Shown: piece by piece, positions 6,107 through 14,631 of the stretch
How the letters are laid out: every line of letters begins with the position of its first letter
Numbering within the stretch: the first letter of the stretch is position 1
From: Verrucomicrobiota bacterium
GTDB lineage: Bacteria > Verrucomicrobiota > Verrucomicrobiia > Limisphaerales > UBA1096
Reading direction: 5' to 3'
Length of the DNA: 17,969 nt
Assembly: GCA_030747575.1 (NCBI GenBank)
Contig: JASLKI010000388.1
Span: 1-17,969, forward strand
Position numbers and translations under genes: made by a program
Notes under the pieces: generated by a model
Seen by the model: the letters and a program-made list of their open reading frames with translations, nothing else
The model's database searches: none
What the model was told of the DNA's origin: nothing

Positions 6107-7438
6107 TTATTTCACCTTCGCGATGTGCTTGGCTGGGGCCTTGGCGAAGTCGGCAAGGCAGTTGCCGCAGCAAAAGCCGATCACGAATTGCTTGGATGCG
6201 TCGATATCCTTGCCGCTGATCGGGCATTTCTTGTTGTCCGGCCCCTTAACATTGGCGATGTGCTTGACCGGTGCCTTGGTGAAATCGGCGAGACAGTTGC
6301 CGCAGCAGAAGTTGATCGCGAAGAGCTTGACCGGGTCGACGTCCTTGCCGCTGACTGGGCATTTCTTGTTGAAGGCGACCTGCTTCACTTCCTCTTTCTT
6401 TTCCTCCTTCTTTACTGGCTTGGGCTCTTCTTTTTTTGGTTTTGGAGTTTCCTTTTTGGGCTCTTTTTTCTCTTCCTTTTTCTCCTCTTTCTTCGGTTCA
6501 ACCTTGGCGAGCTTGAAGCCGAGGTTAACATCCACGTTGGGCAACGCCTTCTTCAACTCGGCCGCACCCTTCTCGGTGACGCCACTCTGCCACGCGTAAA
6601 CCTTGCGCAGGAATTTCATGTTCTTGAGGCTCGCCAGGCCGGCGTCGGTCACCTTGGTGTTGTATAGGTTGAGCGACATCAGGTTAGTGAGCCCCTCGAT
6701 CTGTTTCAGCGCCGCGTCGTCGATGGACGTGTTGGCGAGGCTGAGCTTCGTGAGGTTTTTGTTCCCCTTGATATGCCCCAAACCGGCAGCGGTGATTTGC
6801 GTGTTGGCGAGGTCGAGTTCGCTCAGGTTTTTAATGTCGGTCAGCGGAGCGAGGTGGCCATCTTTAACATTCTTGCCGACGAGGCGAAAATTGGCATAGA
6901 TCAGCTTGGTGTTCTGGGCCATCGCCATCACCAGCGGGGCGCTGAACTTCTCCCCGATACCCTCTCCGGAAGTCAACCTGGCAATAGCCGCCTTCTCGGC
7001 GTCGGAAACGGGGGCCTCCTTGATTTCTGGCTCCGGCAGCTTATTGGCGGCGGCCTCTGCGGCAGCGCGATCCTTGGCGCTGATCAACACCAACTCCTTT
7101 GGCCAGTTGGCACCTTCATCAATCCATTGCTTAATGGCGGCAATTTGCTTCTTGGTTAGCGGGTCACCCTTTGGTGGCATTATATCCTCATGATCAGCAG
7201 GTAAAGAGATATGTTTGTAGAGCTCGCTTTCGCCTGACTTGCCAGGCTTAACAACCTCAGCCAACGCTGCCTCTTGACTGTCGAGTCTGAGATCCCCTTT
7301 TTGTTTTTTAGGGCCATGACAATCAATGCAACGCGCCTCGAAGATGCCTTGAATCGATTTAGCAAAATCCACTTTTTCCGCCCGGCCGTTAAATCCTAAG
7401 ATAACTACGGAGATGATAAATGTGATTGTTTTTCTCAT
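6107..7438 (-). CDS. Secreted cytochrome c / leucine-rich repeat / twin metal-binding domain fusion protein
   Basis: The protein has 443 residues. Residues 1-20 are a signal peptide (cleaved near GRA). A planctomycete-type cytochrome c domain follows, with haem motif CIDCH (37-41), likely Met ligand in DIMPPKG (M87), and QWIDEGANWP closing it. Residues about 195-310 hold four or five leucine-rich repeats (NLSELDLANTQIT, NLTKLSLANTSID, NLMSLNLYNTKVT). A Lys/Glu/Pro-rich linker spans about 313-352. Two tandem modules then follow, each CPxSGKD...FCCGNCLADF (C360, C378, C379, C382; and C405, C423, C424, C427), resembling YHS/TRASH-like metal-binding domains. It should be exported and bind haem plus a metal; electron transfer or metal handling is an inference. 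The ATG at 7438 is chosen over an in-frame TTG at 7453. rpoN lies 74 bases upstream on the same strand. Confidence 0.88.
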   Translation of the reverse strand: MRKTITFIISVVILGFNGRAEKVDFAKSIQGIFEARCIDCHGPKKQKGDLRLDSQEAALAEVVKPGKSGESELYKHISLPADHEDIMPPKGDPLTKKQIAAIKQWIDEGANWPKELVLISAKDRAAAEAAANKLPEPEIKEAPVSDAEKAAIARLTSGEGIGEKFSAPLVMAMAQNTKLIYANFRLVGKNVKDGHLAPLTDIKNLSELDLANTQITAAGLGHIKGNKNLTKLSLANTSIDDAALKQIEGLTNLMSLNLYNTKVTDAGLASLKNMKFLRKVYAWQSGVTEKGAAELKKALPNVDVNLGFKLAKVEPKKEEKKEEKKEPKKETPKPKKEEPKPVKKEEKKEEVKQVAFNKKCPVSGKDVDPVKLFAINFCCGNCLADFTKAPVKHIANVKGPDNKKCPISGKDIDASKQFVIGFCCGNCLADFAKAPAKHIAKVK

Positions 7439-7512
7439 TTCAAGTGTGTCCAAAGCAGGATTGTTTCAGAGCTAATCACTGTTGGCAACTGAAAAGTGGC
7501 CTTGGCAACGGC

Positions 7513-8994
7513 TCAATAGACTCGGCGAAGATGCGATGGCAGAATGTTGAGCTCGGCCCGGTACTTAGCCACAGTGCGGCGGGCGATCTTGAGGCCCTTA
7601 TCGGTGAAAGCCTTAACCAAGTCCTCGTCGGAGAGCGGCTTGGTGACGTCCTCCTTCTTGACCAATTCGCCGAGCATCTCCTTAACGCTGGTGTTGGCGA
7701 GGCTTGTGCCGTCCTTGGAGGCCAGGCCGGAAGTAAAAAAATATTTCATCTCCAGGACACCGTGGGGTGTCTCGATGTATTTGCCGGAGACGGCCCGGCT
7801 GACGGTGGTCTCGTGCACGCCCACGACGTCGGCCACTTGCGACATGGTCATCGGGCGAAGTTGCGATGCGCCGTGCTCCATAAATTCCCCCTGTCGTTTC
7901 AGGATTTCCTTCGCGATGTTCAGGATGGTGGACTGCCGTTGATGGATACTCTTGAGCAGGAACTTGCCGGAACGAATCTTGTCGCGGATGTAGTTGCGCA
8001 CATCGCCCGAGGTGGCGGCCTGCGCCATGAGATCCTTATAGGCGTTGCTGATGCGCAACCGGGGGATGTACTCGTTGTTGGAGGTGACCTTCCACTCGCC
8101 ATCGTCGCCGCGTGAAATAAAGATTTCCGGCACAACAAACTGACCGGTCTCGGGCATGTACTCACGGCCCGGCTTCGGCTCGAGATGGCCGATGTGCTCC
8201 AGGGCGTCTTGCACGGTATCCACCGTTTCGCCGGTTTTCTTTGCGATCTCACGGATGCGCCGTCGACCAAGCTCGTTCATACAGTCGCGGATGATCCGAT
8301 ATTCCAGCGAATCTGCGCGCTCTGCCCGTTCAAGCTGAAGCATCAGGCACTCGCGCAAGTCACGAGCGGCAACTCCCGGCGGATGAAACGTCTGCACAAC
8401 ATCCAGCACAGCCTGTATCTCGCCACTCGGGCTGCCACTGGAAAACACCAGTTCATCCACGCTCGACTGCAGGAAACCAGCGGCGTCGATGTTGCCGATG
8501 ATCAACTCGGCGATCTTGAACCGCGGCTCACCCAGATCCGACAGGCGCGCCTGCTCCAGCATAACATCCTGCAGCGACTGGGTGGTCGTCACCGAGTCCA
8601 GCATGAACTGGCGTTTCTCGTCCTCGTCGCTCGAGTTTCGAGACGGGAGGTTGGTGCTGGAGAAATGGTCGCGCCAGCCCTGGTCCAACTCAAGCAACTG
8701 ATTTATCTCCTTCTGGAAATCGTCCACCGGCTCCCCGGCGTTGCTCTCGTCGGTGGGATCGTACTGCGTGTCGCTCGGCGGCTCGGCAAGATCAACCTTG
8801 GCCTGCTCGGCTTCGTCGGTTTCCCCCCGCTCACGCGCATCCATGTCCAGGGAAGCCTGTTCCTCGAGCACGGGGTTGGTCTGCAACTCCTGGTCGATCA
8901 TGGCCTGGAGTTCCAGCATTGGGGCCTGCAACAGGTTGAGGGATTGCTGAAGCTGCGGCGCCAACACTTGGTTGAGCGTCATCTTCTGCGACAT
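7513..8994 (-). CDS. rpoN: RNA polymerase sigma-54 factor
   Basis: The 493-residue protein follows the sigma-54 layout. A Gln/Leu-rich activator-binding region I lies at about residues 1-50 (LAPQLQQSLNLLQAPMLELQ), then an acidic region II, a core-binding domain, and a helix-turn-helix (MSQVADVVGVHETTVSRAV). The RpoN box ARRTVAKYR lies at 471-479, with the C-terminal tail ending LRRVY. It directs polymerase to -24/-12 promoters and needs an enhancer-binding AAA+ activator, none of which is in the window. A GTG at 9015 is in frame, but the ATG at 8994 has AGGGA six bases upstream and begins the conserved MSQKMTLNQVL. The neighbours are not the usual hpf or ptsN genes. Confidence 0.97.
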   Translation of the reverse strand: MSQKMTLNQVLAPQLQQSLNLLQAPMLELQAMIDQELQTNPVLEEQASLDMDARERGETDEAEQAKVDLAEPPSDTQYDPTDESNAGEPVDDFQKEINQLLELDQGWRDHFSSTNLPSRNSSDEDEKRQFMLDSVTTTQSLQDVMLEQARLSDLGEPRFKIAELIIGNIDAAGFLQSSVDELVFSSGSPSGEIQAVLDVVQTFHPPGVAARDLRECLMLQLERAERADSLEYRIIRDCMNELGRRRIREIAKKTGETVDTVQDALEHIGHLEPKPGREYMPETGQFVVPEIFISRGDDGEWKVTSNNEYIPRLRISNAYKDLMAQAATSGDVRNYIRDKIRSGKFLLKSIHQRQSTILNIAKEILKRQGEFMEHGASQLRPMTMSQVADVVGVHETTVSRAVSGKYIETPHGVLEMKYFFTSGLASKDGTSLANTSVKEMLGELVKKEDVTKPLSDEDLVKAFTDKGLKIARRTVAKYRAELNILPSHLRRVY

Positions 8995-9000
8995 TTGGAA

Positions 9001-9005
9001 TCCCT
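9001..9005 (-). promoter_or_regulatory. Shine-Dalgarno site supporting the rpoN ATG
   Basis: On the minus strand AGGGA stands six bases before the ATG at 8994. No comparable site precedes the in-frame GTG at 9015, so the ATG is the better start. Confidence 0.6.
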
Positions 9006-9173
9006 GCTGCGCCACGTGTCGACAGTAGAAAACCCTCTAAACACATTCAAGCTGAATTAGGCACAATATTTGCTTCATAAGAAGCGTGCCAACTCTTCCC
9101 TGACATTCAGTTTGTGAACAACTTTTTTTTTCGCTCCGTTGCCCCTCAATCCGCAAGCCCCTACAGTGTCCGC

Positions 9174-9956
9174 GTGCCTACACGGTTCACAGTTTTGGGG
9201 AGCGGCTCCGCAGGGAACGCCTCCTTTCTTGAGACAGACCGGACGCGGCTCCTGATCGACGCTGGCTTGAGCGGCCGTCAAATACGCCTGCGCCTCGCCC
9301 AGATGGGACGCTCGCCCGAGACGCTCGATGGCATCCTGCTCACCCACGAGCACACCGACCACACGCAGGGCCTGAAGGCACTCTGCGGCAAGCTCGAGAT
9401 CCCGGTGTACTGCAACCGCCTCACCGCCGACGAGTTGCGATTCAGGATGGAGACCAAGCTCAACGTCCGGCAGTTCGTCACCGGCCAATCGTTCGAGATC
9501 GGCGACGTGACGGTGGAGAATTTTTCCGTGCCGCACGACGCGCAGGATCCCGTTGGCTTTCACGTCCGGACGGCGGACGGCGGCGTCGGCGTGCTGACCG
9601 ACCTTGGCCAAGCCACCCGGCTCGTGCTCGAGCGCGTGCGCGGAGTGAGCACCCTGTTCATCGAGGCGAACTACGACCTCAACCTGCTACAGGAAGACAC
9701 GCGCCGCCCGTGGGCCATCAAGCAGCGCATCATGAGCCGGCACGGCCACCTGGCCAACTCCTCTACCGCTGAGGCGGTCGAGAACCTGGCCAACGGCACG
9801 CTGCGCAACATCGTGCTTGGCCACTTGAGCCGCGACTGCAACACGCCGGAAATTGCGAAAGAAGCCGTCGCCGATAAACTTCTCCAAGCTGGCATTGACA
9901 GCCTCCGGATCGACGTCTCAACACAGGCCAGTCTGACCGAAACCATCACCCTCTGA
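9174..9956 (+). CDS. Metallo-beta-lactamase-fold hydrolase, YycJ-like
   Basis: From the GTG at 9174 the protein has 260 residues and opens directly with FTVLGSGSAGN, as this family does. The metal-binding motif is THEHTDH (H58, H60, D62, H63). Later ligand-bearing segments include VPHDAQDPVGF, TDLGQ, FIEANYD, SRHGHLAN and VLGHLSRDCN. YycJ/WalJ-like proteins are cytoplasmic and have been linked to nucleic-acid processing and cell-wall signalling; the substrate here is unknown. A GTG at 9114 adds 20 residues rich in Phe, Ser and Pro that look unrelated to the family, so I prefer 9174, though neither start has a clear Shine-Dalgarno site. It diverges from rpoN, and about 180 bases separate the chosen starts. 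Confidence 0.9.
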   Translation: MPTRFTVLGSGSAGNASFLETDRTRLLIDAGLSGRQIRLRLAQMGRSPETLDGILLTHEHTDHTQGLKALCGKLEIPVYCNRLTADELRFRMETKLNVRQFVTGQSFEIGDVTVENFSVPHDAQDPVGFHVRTADGGVGVLTDLGQATRLVLERVRGVSTLFIEANYDLNLLQEDTRRPWAIKQRIMSRHGHLANSSTAEAVENLANGTLRNIVLGHLSRDCNTPEIAKEAVADKLLQAGIDSLRIDVSTQASLTETITL

Positions 9957-9980
9957 GTAAGAGCCTGGCGAAGCGGGGAG

Positions 9981-10718
9981 CTACTTTTTTATCCTCGGAC
10001 AACGGCGCAAGCCGTTTTGCAGCCACAGACGCCACACCATCCAGATCGCCTCGCGAACAATCTTGCCGCTCATCTTCGAGGTACCGATGAAGCGGTCGGT
10101 GAAAATGATCGGCACCTCGGCGACCTTGTGGCCGTTCCGCCACAGGATGTGCGTCAACTCGACCTGAAAGCTGTAGCCGTTGGCCCGAACGCGATCGAGG
10201 TTGATCGACTGCAGCGCGCGCTGCCGGAAACACTTGAAGCCGCCGGTCGGGTCGGTGAACGGCATGCCCGTGATGATATTCACATACTTCGCCGCAGCGA
10301 GGCTGAGCAGCATGCGGCCGATCGGCCAGTTGATCACCCGGATCCCCTCGCAGTAACGCGAACCCAAGACCAAGTCGGCGTCCTCCGCCTCCGACTTCGC
10401 AATGAAGCGCGGGATCTCGTCCGGGTCGTGCGAGAAGTCACAGTCCATCTCGAAGATGAACTCGTAGTCGCGCTTCAGCGCCCACGCAAACCCGGCGCAG
10501 TAGGCTCGGCCAAGTCCGTCTTTTTCCTGACGGTGCAGAACATGTACTCGCTCGGTGCCCTTGGCCAAGCCGTCCGCAATGTCGCCGGTGCCATCCGGCG
10601 AGTTGTCATCCACCACCAGTACTTCCAGCGCCGGCTTCATCGCCAGCAAACGCTCCGTCATCGGGCGGAGATTGTCCGCCTCATTGTAAGTCGGAAGGAT
10701 GATGAGCGTGTTCGACAT
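9981..10718 (-). CDS. GT2 glycosyltransferase, polyprenol-phosphate mannose synthase type
   Basis: The 245-residue protein matches soluble DPM1-type enzymes, which transfer a sugar from a nucleotide-sugar to polyprenyl phosphate on the cytoplasmic face of the membrane. Visible motifs are LPTYNEADNL at the start, VVDDNSPDGT (35-44), KDGLGRAY, the DxD-type MDCDFSHDPDEI (91-102), DPTGGFKCFR and EVPIIFTDRF. It lacks C-terminal membrane helices. The sugar (mannose or glucose) is not certain. The ATG at 10716-10718 follows the aldehyde dehydrogenase TGA after one base (TGACATG), so translation is probably coupled. Upstream in-frame sequence overlaps the dehydrogenase gene in another frame and is excluded. 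Confidence 0.93.
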   Translation of the reverse strand: MSNTLIILPTYNEADNLRPMTERLLAMKPALEVLVVDDNSPDGTGDIADGLAKGTERVHVLHRQEKDGLGRAYCAGFAWALKRDYEFIFEMDCDFSHDPDEIPRFIAKSEAEDADLVLGSRYCEGIRVINWPIGRMLLSLAAAKYVNIITGMPFTDPTGGFKCFRQRALQSINLDRVRANGYSFQVELTHILWRNGHKVAEVPIIFTDRFIGTSKMSGKIVREAIWMVWRLWLQNGLRRCPRIKK

Positions 10719-10719
10719 G

Positions 10720-12297
10720 TCAGTGCGGTTCGCCGTCAACCAAGCGGCGGATGCCCAGCGGATTGCTCTCCCGCAACTCCACCGGCAACAGCGCATCAGG
10801 GAAGCCTTGGTAGCAAACCAAGCGGGTGAAACGATGAATCGCCCTGGTCCCGACCGAGGTCGAGCGGCCGTCGGATGTCGCAGGGAACGGCCCACCGTGT
10901 ACCATCGCGTGGCAGACCTCCACGCCAGTCGGGAAGGCGTTGATCACCACGCGGCCCACCTTCGTCTCGAGTACTTCGAGCAATTCGCAGTTAGCATCGA
11001 GATCGGCAGCGGTGCCGTGAACGGTCGCCGTCAACTGGCCTTCAAGCGATTTGGCCAGGGCTAGCATCTTGTCCGCACCATCGTGCGTCACCATCAGCGT
11101 CGAGGGCCCGAACAACTCCGCACTGAGCGACTCGTCACTGAGGAACGCCTCAGCGCTCGTCCGGAACAATGCCGCACCCGCCTGACATTGACCGTCGCCC
11201 GTTTGCCCAAGCGCGACTGCCTCGACAGCGTCATTGCCACCAAGCGCACCCGCACCCGAGTCGTACGCGGCACTGATACCGGGGTTGAGCATCGTCGCGC
11301 CAGAACTGCCACCGACCAACTCAGCGAGCTTGGCCACGAACGGCTCGATGTCAGTGGTGCTGTCCAAAATTGTCAGGCCAGGGTTGGTGCAAAACTGCCC
11401 CACCCCAAGCGTCATCGAACCGTGTAGCCCGGCGGCCAGTTGCTCCGAGCGTTCTGCCAACGCCCCCGGCAAAATGAATACAGGGTTGATACTGCTCATC
11501 TCGGCGTAAAACGGTATCGGTTCCGGCCGGTCAGCGGCGAGTTTCATCAGCGCCTGGCCGCCCGCGCGCGAACCGGTGAGGCCGGCAGCCTTGATCGCCG
11601 GATGCCGCACCAACGCCGAGCCGGTTTCGCGGCCCGGCCCGTACACAAGCGAGAAAGTTCCCTCAGGCAAACCGCAATCACGAACCGCCGCCGTCACTGC
11701 TTGGCCGACGAGTTCCGCCGTGCCGGGGTGCGAGTGGTGCGCCTTCACGACAATCGGGCAACCGGCCGCAAGCGCGGACGCCGTGTCTCCGCCCGCCACC
11801 GAGAACGCCAGCGGAAAATTGCTGGCGCAAAAAACCGCCACCGGGCCTAGCGGCCGCTCCATCGAGCGGACGTCCGGCTTGGGCACCGGGACCCGTTCGG
11901 GATCAGCGAGGTCAATGCGGGCATCCACCCACGTGCCTTCCTCTGCGACCGAGGCGAACAACCGCAACTGCCCGCAAGTGCGCCCGGTCTCCATCCGGAT
12001 ACGCCCCTCCGGCAGGCCGGTTTCCTGCGGAGCGAGTCGGGCCAAGTCGTCGCCAATCGCCTCGATATTGTCAGCAATTTTCCGCAGAAACGCCGCTTTG
12101 TCCGTTCCGCTGGTTTTACCGAAAACCTCGAACGCATCCGCCGCCAGCTCAACGGCACGGTTCAGTTCCGCCTCGCTCACCGCCGCGTAGCCGGGCTGCA
12201 GCAACTCACCTGTTACAGGGTTGACGCCAAAAACGGTCGGATCGCCCTCGCCTCCCGGCTGAAACCCAATGATCGACTTGCCAGTTAAATTCGCCAT
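10720..12297 (-). CDS. Aldehyde dehydrogenase, 2-oxoglutarate semialdehyde (2,5-dioxovalerate) dehydrogenase type
   Basis: The 525-residue protein is an NAD(P)-dependent aldehyde dehydrogenase. N160 in CASNFPLAF, K185 in VVKAHHSHPGT, E266 in FYAEMSSINP and the catalytic cysteine C303 in GQFCTNPGL are present. The phrases ERPLGPVAVF, AHHSHPGTAELV and AEMSSINPVF are typical of alpha-ketoglutarate semialdehyde dehydrogenases, which finish the non-phosphorylative degradation of pentoses, glucarate or hydroxyproline. No other gene of such a pathway is in the window, so the physiological substrate is an inference. I chose the ATG at 12297 over an in-frame TTG at 12315. The glycosyltransferase gene follows after one base, an unusual pairing. 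Confidence 0.92.
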   Translation of the reverse strand: MANLTGKSIIGFQPGGEGDPTVFGVNPVTGELLQPGYAAVSEAELNRAVELAADAFEVFGKTSGTDKAAFLRKIADNIEAIGDDLARLAPQETGLPEGRIRMETGRTCGQLRLFASVAEEGTWVDARIDLADPERVPVPKPDVRSMERPLGPVAVFCASNFPLAFSVAGGDTASALAAGCPIVVKAHHSHPGTAELVGQAVTAAVRDCGLPEGTFSLVYGPGRETGSALVRHPAIKAAGLTGSRAGGQALMKLAADRPEPIPFYAEMSSINPVFILPGALAERSEQLAAGLHGSMTLGVGQFCTNPGLTILDSTTDIEPFVAKLAELVGGSSGATMLNPGISAAYDSGAGALGGNDAVEAVALGQTGDGQCQAGAALFRTSAEAFLSDESLSAELFGPSTLMVTHDGADKMLALAKSLEGQLTATVHGTAADLDANCELLEVLETKVGRVVINAFPTGVEVCHAMVHGGPFPATSDGRSTSVGTRAIHRFTRLVCYQGFPDALLPVELRESNPLGIRRLVDGEPH

Positions 12298-12423
12298 GCG
12301 CGGTAGTCTACCCAAAGCGCGGGGAAGTTTGAAGTTTTCAGTTACAACTTTCCAGCCGATTAACTAGCTTCGCTTAACCAAGCTGGGCTTGCACTACCAA
12401 GGAGACCCGCTGATACTTTGCGC
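12298..12423. promoter_or_regulatory. Divergent intergenic region between aldehyde dehydrogenase and HD-domain genes
   Basis: Both genes read away from this 126-base gap, so promoters for both should lie here. It is richer in A+T than its flanks and contains a near-repeat (GAAGTTT then GAAGTTTTC at about 12325-12341). AAGGAG occurs at 12399-12404, which is too far (19 bases) from the ATG at 12424 for an ordinary Shine-Dalgarno site. I could not identify firm -35/-10 elements. Confidence 0.35.
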
Positions 12424-12981
12424 ATGAATCGGGATGAAGCCTGGACGTTGCTCAATGAGTACACAAAGTCGGAGTCGCTGCTGAAACACGCACTCGCAGT
12501 CGAGGCGGCGATGTCGCATTACGCGCCCAAACTGGGCGAGGACGCCCAAAAATGGGGCGTCACCGGTTTGCTGCACGACTTCGACTATGAGCGCTGGCCG
12601 GACATCCCCGATCACACGCAGGAGGGGGCGAAAATCCTACGCGAACGCGGCGTCGATGAAGAGATCGTCGGGGCAATCCTCTCGCACGCGGAATGGAATC
12701 AAAGCGACTACCCTCTCGACCGGCCGATTCGCAAGGCGCTCTTTGCTGTCGATGAACTTTGCGGGTTCATCGTCGCCGTGGCCTATGTGCGCCCGGAGAA
12801 ACTGAATGGGATGACGCCAAAAAGTGTCCGCAAAAAAATGAAGGCGAATGGTTTCGCCGCAGCTGTCAAGCGTGAGGACATCGTGCAAGGCGCGGAGTTG
12901 ATGGAGGCCGAACTCAACGACCACATCGCCGAAGTGATCGCAGCGCTTCAGGGGGTATCATCCGCGCTGGGCTTTACCTGA
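12424..12981 (+). CDS. HD-domain hydrolase (uncharacterised)
   Basis: The 185-residue protein contains the HD metal-binding set: H22 in LLKHALAVE, H51-D52 in GLLHDFDYE, H64 in DHTQEGAKIL, H88 in ILSHAEWN, and D110 in FAVDELCGF. HD proteins are metal-dependent phosphohydrolases acting on nucleotides or phosphoesters. The arrangement resembles a widespread uncharacterised family of small HD hydrolases; the substrate is unknown. It is soluble, without a signal peptide. The ATG at 12424 is preferred to an in-frame TTG two codons upstream. The 3' end overlaps the converging membrane-protein gene by 34 bases. Confidence 0.87.
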   Translation: MNRDEAWTLLNEYTKSESLLKHALAVEAAMSHYAPKLGEDAQKWGVTGLLHDFDYERWPDIPDHTQEGAKILRERGVDEEIVGAILSHAEWNQSDYPLDRPIRKALFAVDELCGFIVAVAYVRPEKLNGMTPKSVRKKMKANGFAAAVKREDIVQGAELMEAELNDHIAEVIAALQGVSSALGFT

Positions 12982-13373
12982 GCGGTTTTCCCCGCAACTA
13001 ACCGGCGGGATTCATCCATGAACTCGGCGAAGCGCATCGACACAGTGATTGGGAACATCGCCAGAGCCAAGCCGGCGACAAAGTCGACCGACAGCACCAC
13101 TTGACGCATCACTGCGGACATCTCCATTTCACGCCACACTTCAGTTACCGGGTTGAAGCGTGCGATGGGGATTGGCAACCGCCGGAACTGCATCGACTTC
13201 CACTCGGCGTAGCCGCAAAACCAGATGCCCAAGCCAAGGCCAAGCGCGGCCGAGAGCCAAAACAGCGACACCCACCCGCTTGGCCAAGCGCGGCCGCAAT
13301 AGAGCGTCACGCTGTTTTTCAGAATCCAGCCAAGGAACAACGCCAACGGCGTAATGACGATGAAGCCGATCAT
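12948..13373 (-). CDS. Small integral membrane protein of unknown function
   Basis: This 141-residue protein has about three hydrophobic segments, near residues 2-18, 33-55 and 91-112. Between the last two lies a soluble stretch (YAEWKSMQFRRLPIPIARFNPVTEVWREME), and a charged tail follows the third. I do not recognise a family. The ATG at 13371-13373 overlaps the stop of the upstream PQQ-propeller gene in TAATG, so translation is probably coupled and the protein may serve the same exported system. The longer in-frame reading to 13805 is antisense-like Arg-rich sequence overlapping the propeller gene and is excluded. It carries an exact iterated palindrome at 13279-13288, read here as AWPS. 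Confidence 0.75.
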   Translation of the reverse strand: MIGFIVITPLALFLGWILKNSVTLYCGRAWPSGWVSLFWLSAALGLGLGIWFCGYAEWKSMQFRRLPIPIARFNPVTEVWREMEMSAVMRQVVLSVDFVAGLALAMFPITVSMRFAEFMDESRRLVAGKTAQVKPSADDTP

Positions 13374-14623
13374 TACAAACCGCCTTCGACGCAAGTGAGA
13401 TGCCCAAGAGTGCGGAGGAACAACCGCCCATTTGCCAAGGCCGGAGTCGAGTGGGTCGGCTCGCCTAAGTCGTTCACGGCGATTTGGCGGAATTTTTCCG
13501 TGGCGCCGATCACGACGAGTTTGCCGGTGGTGGAAATGCAGAATAATCGCTCCTCTGCCCAAACGGGTGAACCGAAAAACCGGCCCTCGACGCGTTCCTG
13601 CCAAACGATCTCGCCGCTCTTGCTGCGCACGCAGGTGACGATGCCGGAGTCGCCCCAAAGAAACAGCAACCCGTCCTTGGACAAGCTTGTCGGCACGTAC
13701 GGGATCGACCGGCGCAGCTTGTACGCCAAACTCGGCGACGCCCCCTTGGCCGCACTGCCTGGCTTGAGGGCTACGAGGTAATTGCCACCGCCGCCGCTGC
13801 CACACGTGCCAATGAGTAGGCCATCGGCGACGAGGCAGGAACTCACGGTCCGCTTGTCAAACAGGTCAACCTGTTCCCAAAATATTTTGCCGGTGCTCGG
13901 ATCCACGAATGTGATGCCGTGAGCCATGCTATTGAACAGAAGCCCCTCGGTGCCGGAAGGGTCCACGAAACGGCACGGCGTCGAAAAGGCCGTCTTGACG
14001 TTGGCCCGGTCGGTCTTCCATAGCACGTTCCCGCTGGCAGCATCGAGGGCCGTCAGGAAACTTCGACTCTCCTCATCCCCCGCAAGGATCACCCGATCAC
14101 CGTGGAAGATTGGCGAGACACCGCCACCATGGTTGCTGATTATGGTTTCGAACTTTCGCTCCCAAAGTTTTCTCCCCTCAAGGTCGAGCGCAAAAACCGT
14201 GTGCGCGTCCGGCTCGGATACGAGCACAACCAGCTGTTTGCCGTCGGTCGCCGGCGTCGATGAGGTCAGATGGTTGTACCGGTGCATGCGGTAGGACTTC
14301 TGCGGACGAGAGACGGACCAGGCTTCGGAGCCGTCCTTGACGCGCAGGCATTGGACGATGAAGGTGCCTTTCGCCCGGTTTGAGCCGGTGACGAAAACGC
14401 GCCCGCCCCACAACACTGGCGACGAGTGACCTTCTCCTTTCAGTGCCACGCGCCAGTCGGCATCATCCACGGTGAACTTGGACGGAATGTCTTTGGCTAA
14501 GCCTATGCCGGTTCCATTGAGGCCTCGAAACCGAGTCCATTCCTGCGCGCTCCCCTCGGCATTCATGCCGAGAAGCACGCCGCAAACAAAAGTAATTAGG
14601 GGTGGATAGTGTAACTTGATCAT
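13373..14623 (-). CDS. Secreted PQQ-type beta-propeller protein
   Basis: From the ATG at 14623 the protein has 416 residues. An N-terminal signal peptide (LITFVCGVLLGMNAEGSA, ending near AQEW) leads into WTRFRGLNGTGIG, a common opening of planctomycete and verrucomicrobial PQQ-like proteins. Repeated blade motifs follow, such as HSSPVLWGGRVFVTGSN, TVFALDLEGRKLWERKF, FLTALDAASGNVLWKTD, and CVRSKSGEIVWQERV, giving a seven- or eight-bladed propeller. Such proteins are usually assumed to be binding or scaffold propellers, not PQQ dehydrogenases; I see no enzyme-specific active-site set. An in-frame GTG at 14635 forms a 4-base overlap (GTGA) with the upstream gene's stop and is a possible start. 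It is the middle gene of a three-gene run. Confidence 0.87.
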   Translation of the reverse strand: MIKLHYPPLITFVCGVLLGMNAEGSAQEWTRFRGLNGTGIGLAKDIPSKFTVDDADWRVALKGEGHSSPVLWGGRVFVTGSNRAKGTFIVQCLRVKDGSEAWSVSRPQKSYRMHRYNHLTSSTPATDGKQLVVLVSEPDAHTVFALDLEGRKLWERKFETIISNHGGGVSPIFHGDRVILAGDEESRSFLTALDAASGNVLWKTDRANVKTAFSTPCRFVDPSGTEGLLFNSMAHGITFVDPSTGKIFWEQVDLFDKRTVSSCLVADGLLIGTCGSGGGGNYLVALKPGSAAKGASPSLAYKLRRSIPYVPTSLSKDGLLFLWGDSGIVTCVRSKSGEIVWQERVEGRFFGSPVWAEERLFCISTTGKLVVIGATEKFRQIAVNDLGEPTHSTPALANGRLFLRTLGHLTCVEGGL

Positions 14624-14631
14624 TTTGAGAA

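Noticed and set aside
7480..7512. Direct repeat TTGGCAAC, two copies upstream of the cytochrome/LRR gene
   Set aside because: Two 8-base copies in a short gap are too little to claim an operator; no further copies or palindromic arrangement support it.
9960..9990. Terminator-like GC stretch followed by six T bases between the convergent YycJ-like and glycosyltransferase genes
   Set aside because: The stem has mismatches and the T-run is the Lys codons at the end of the glycosyltransferase gene, so it is not convincing as a terminator.
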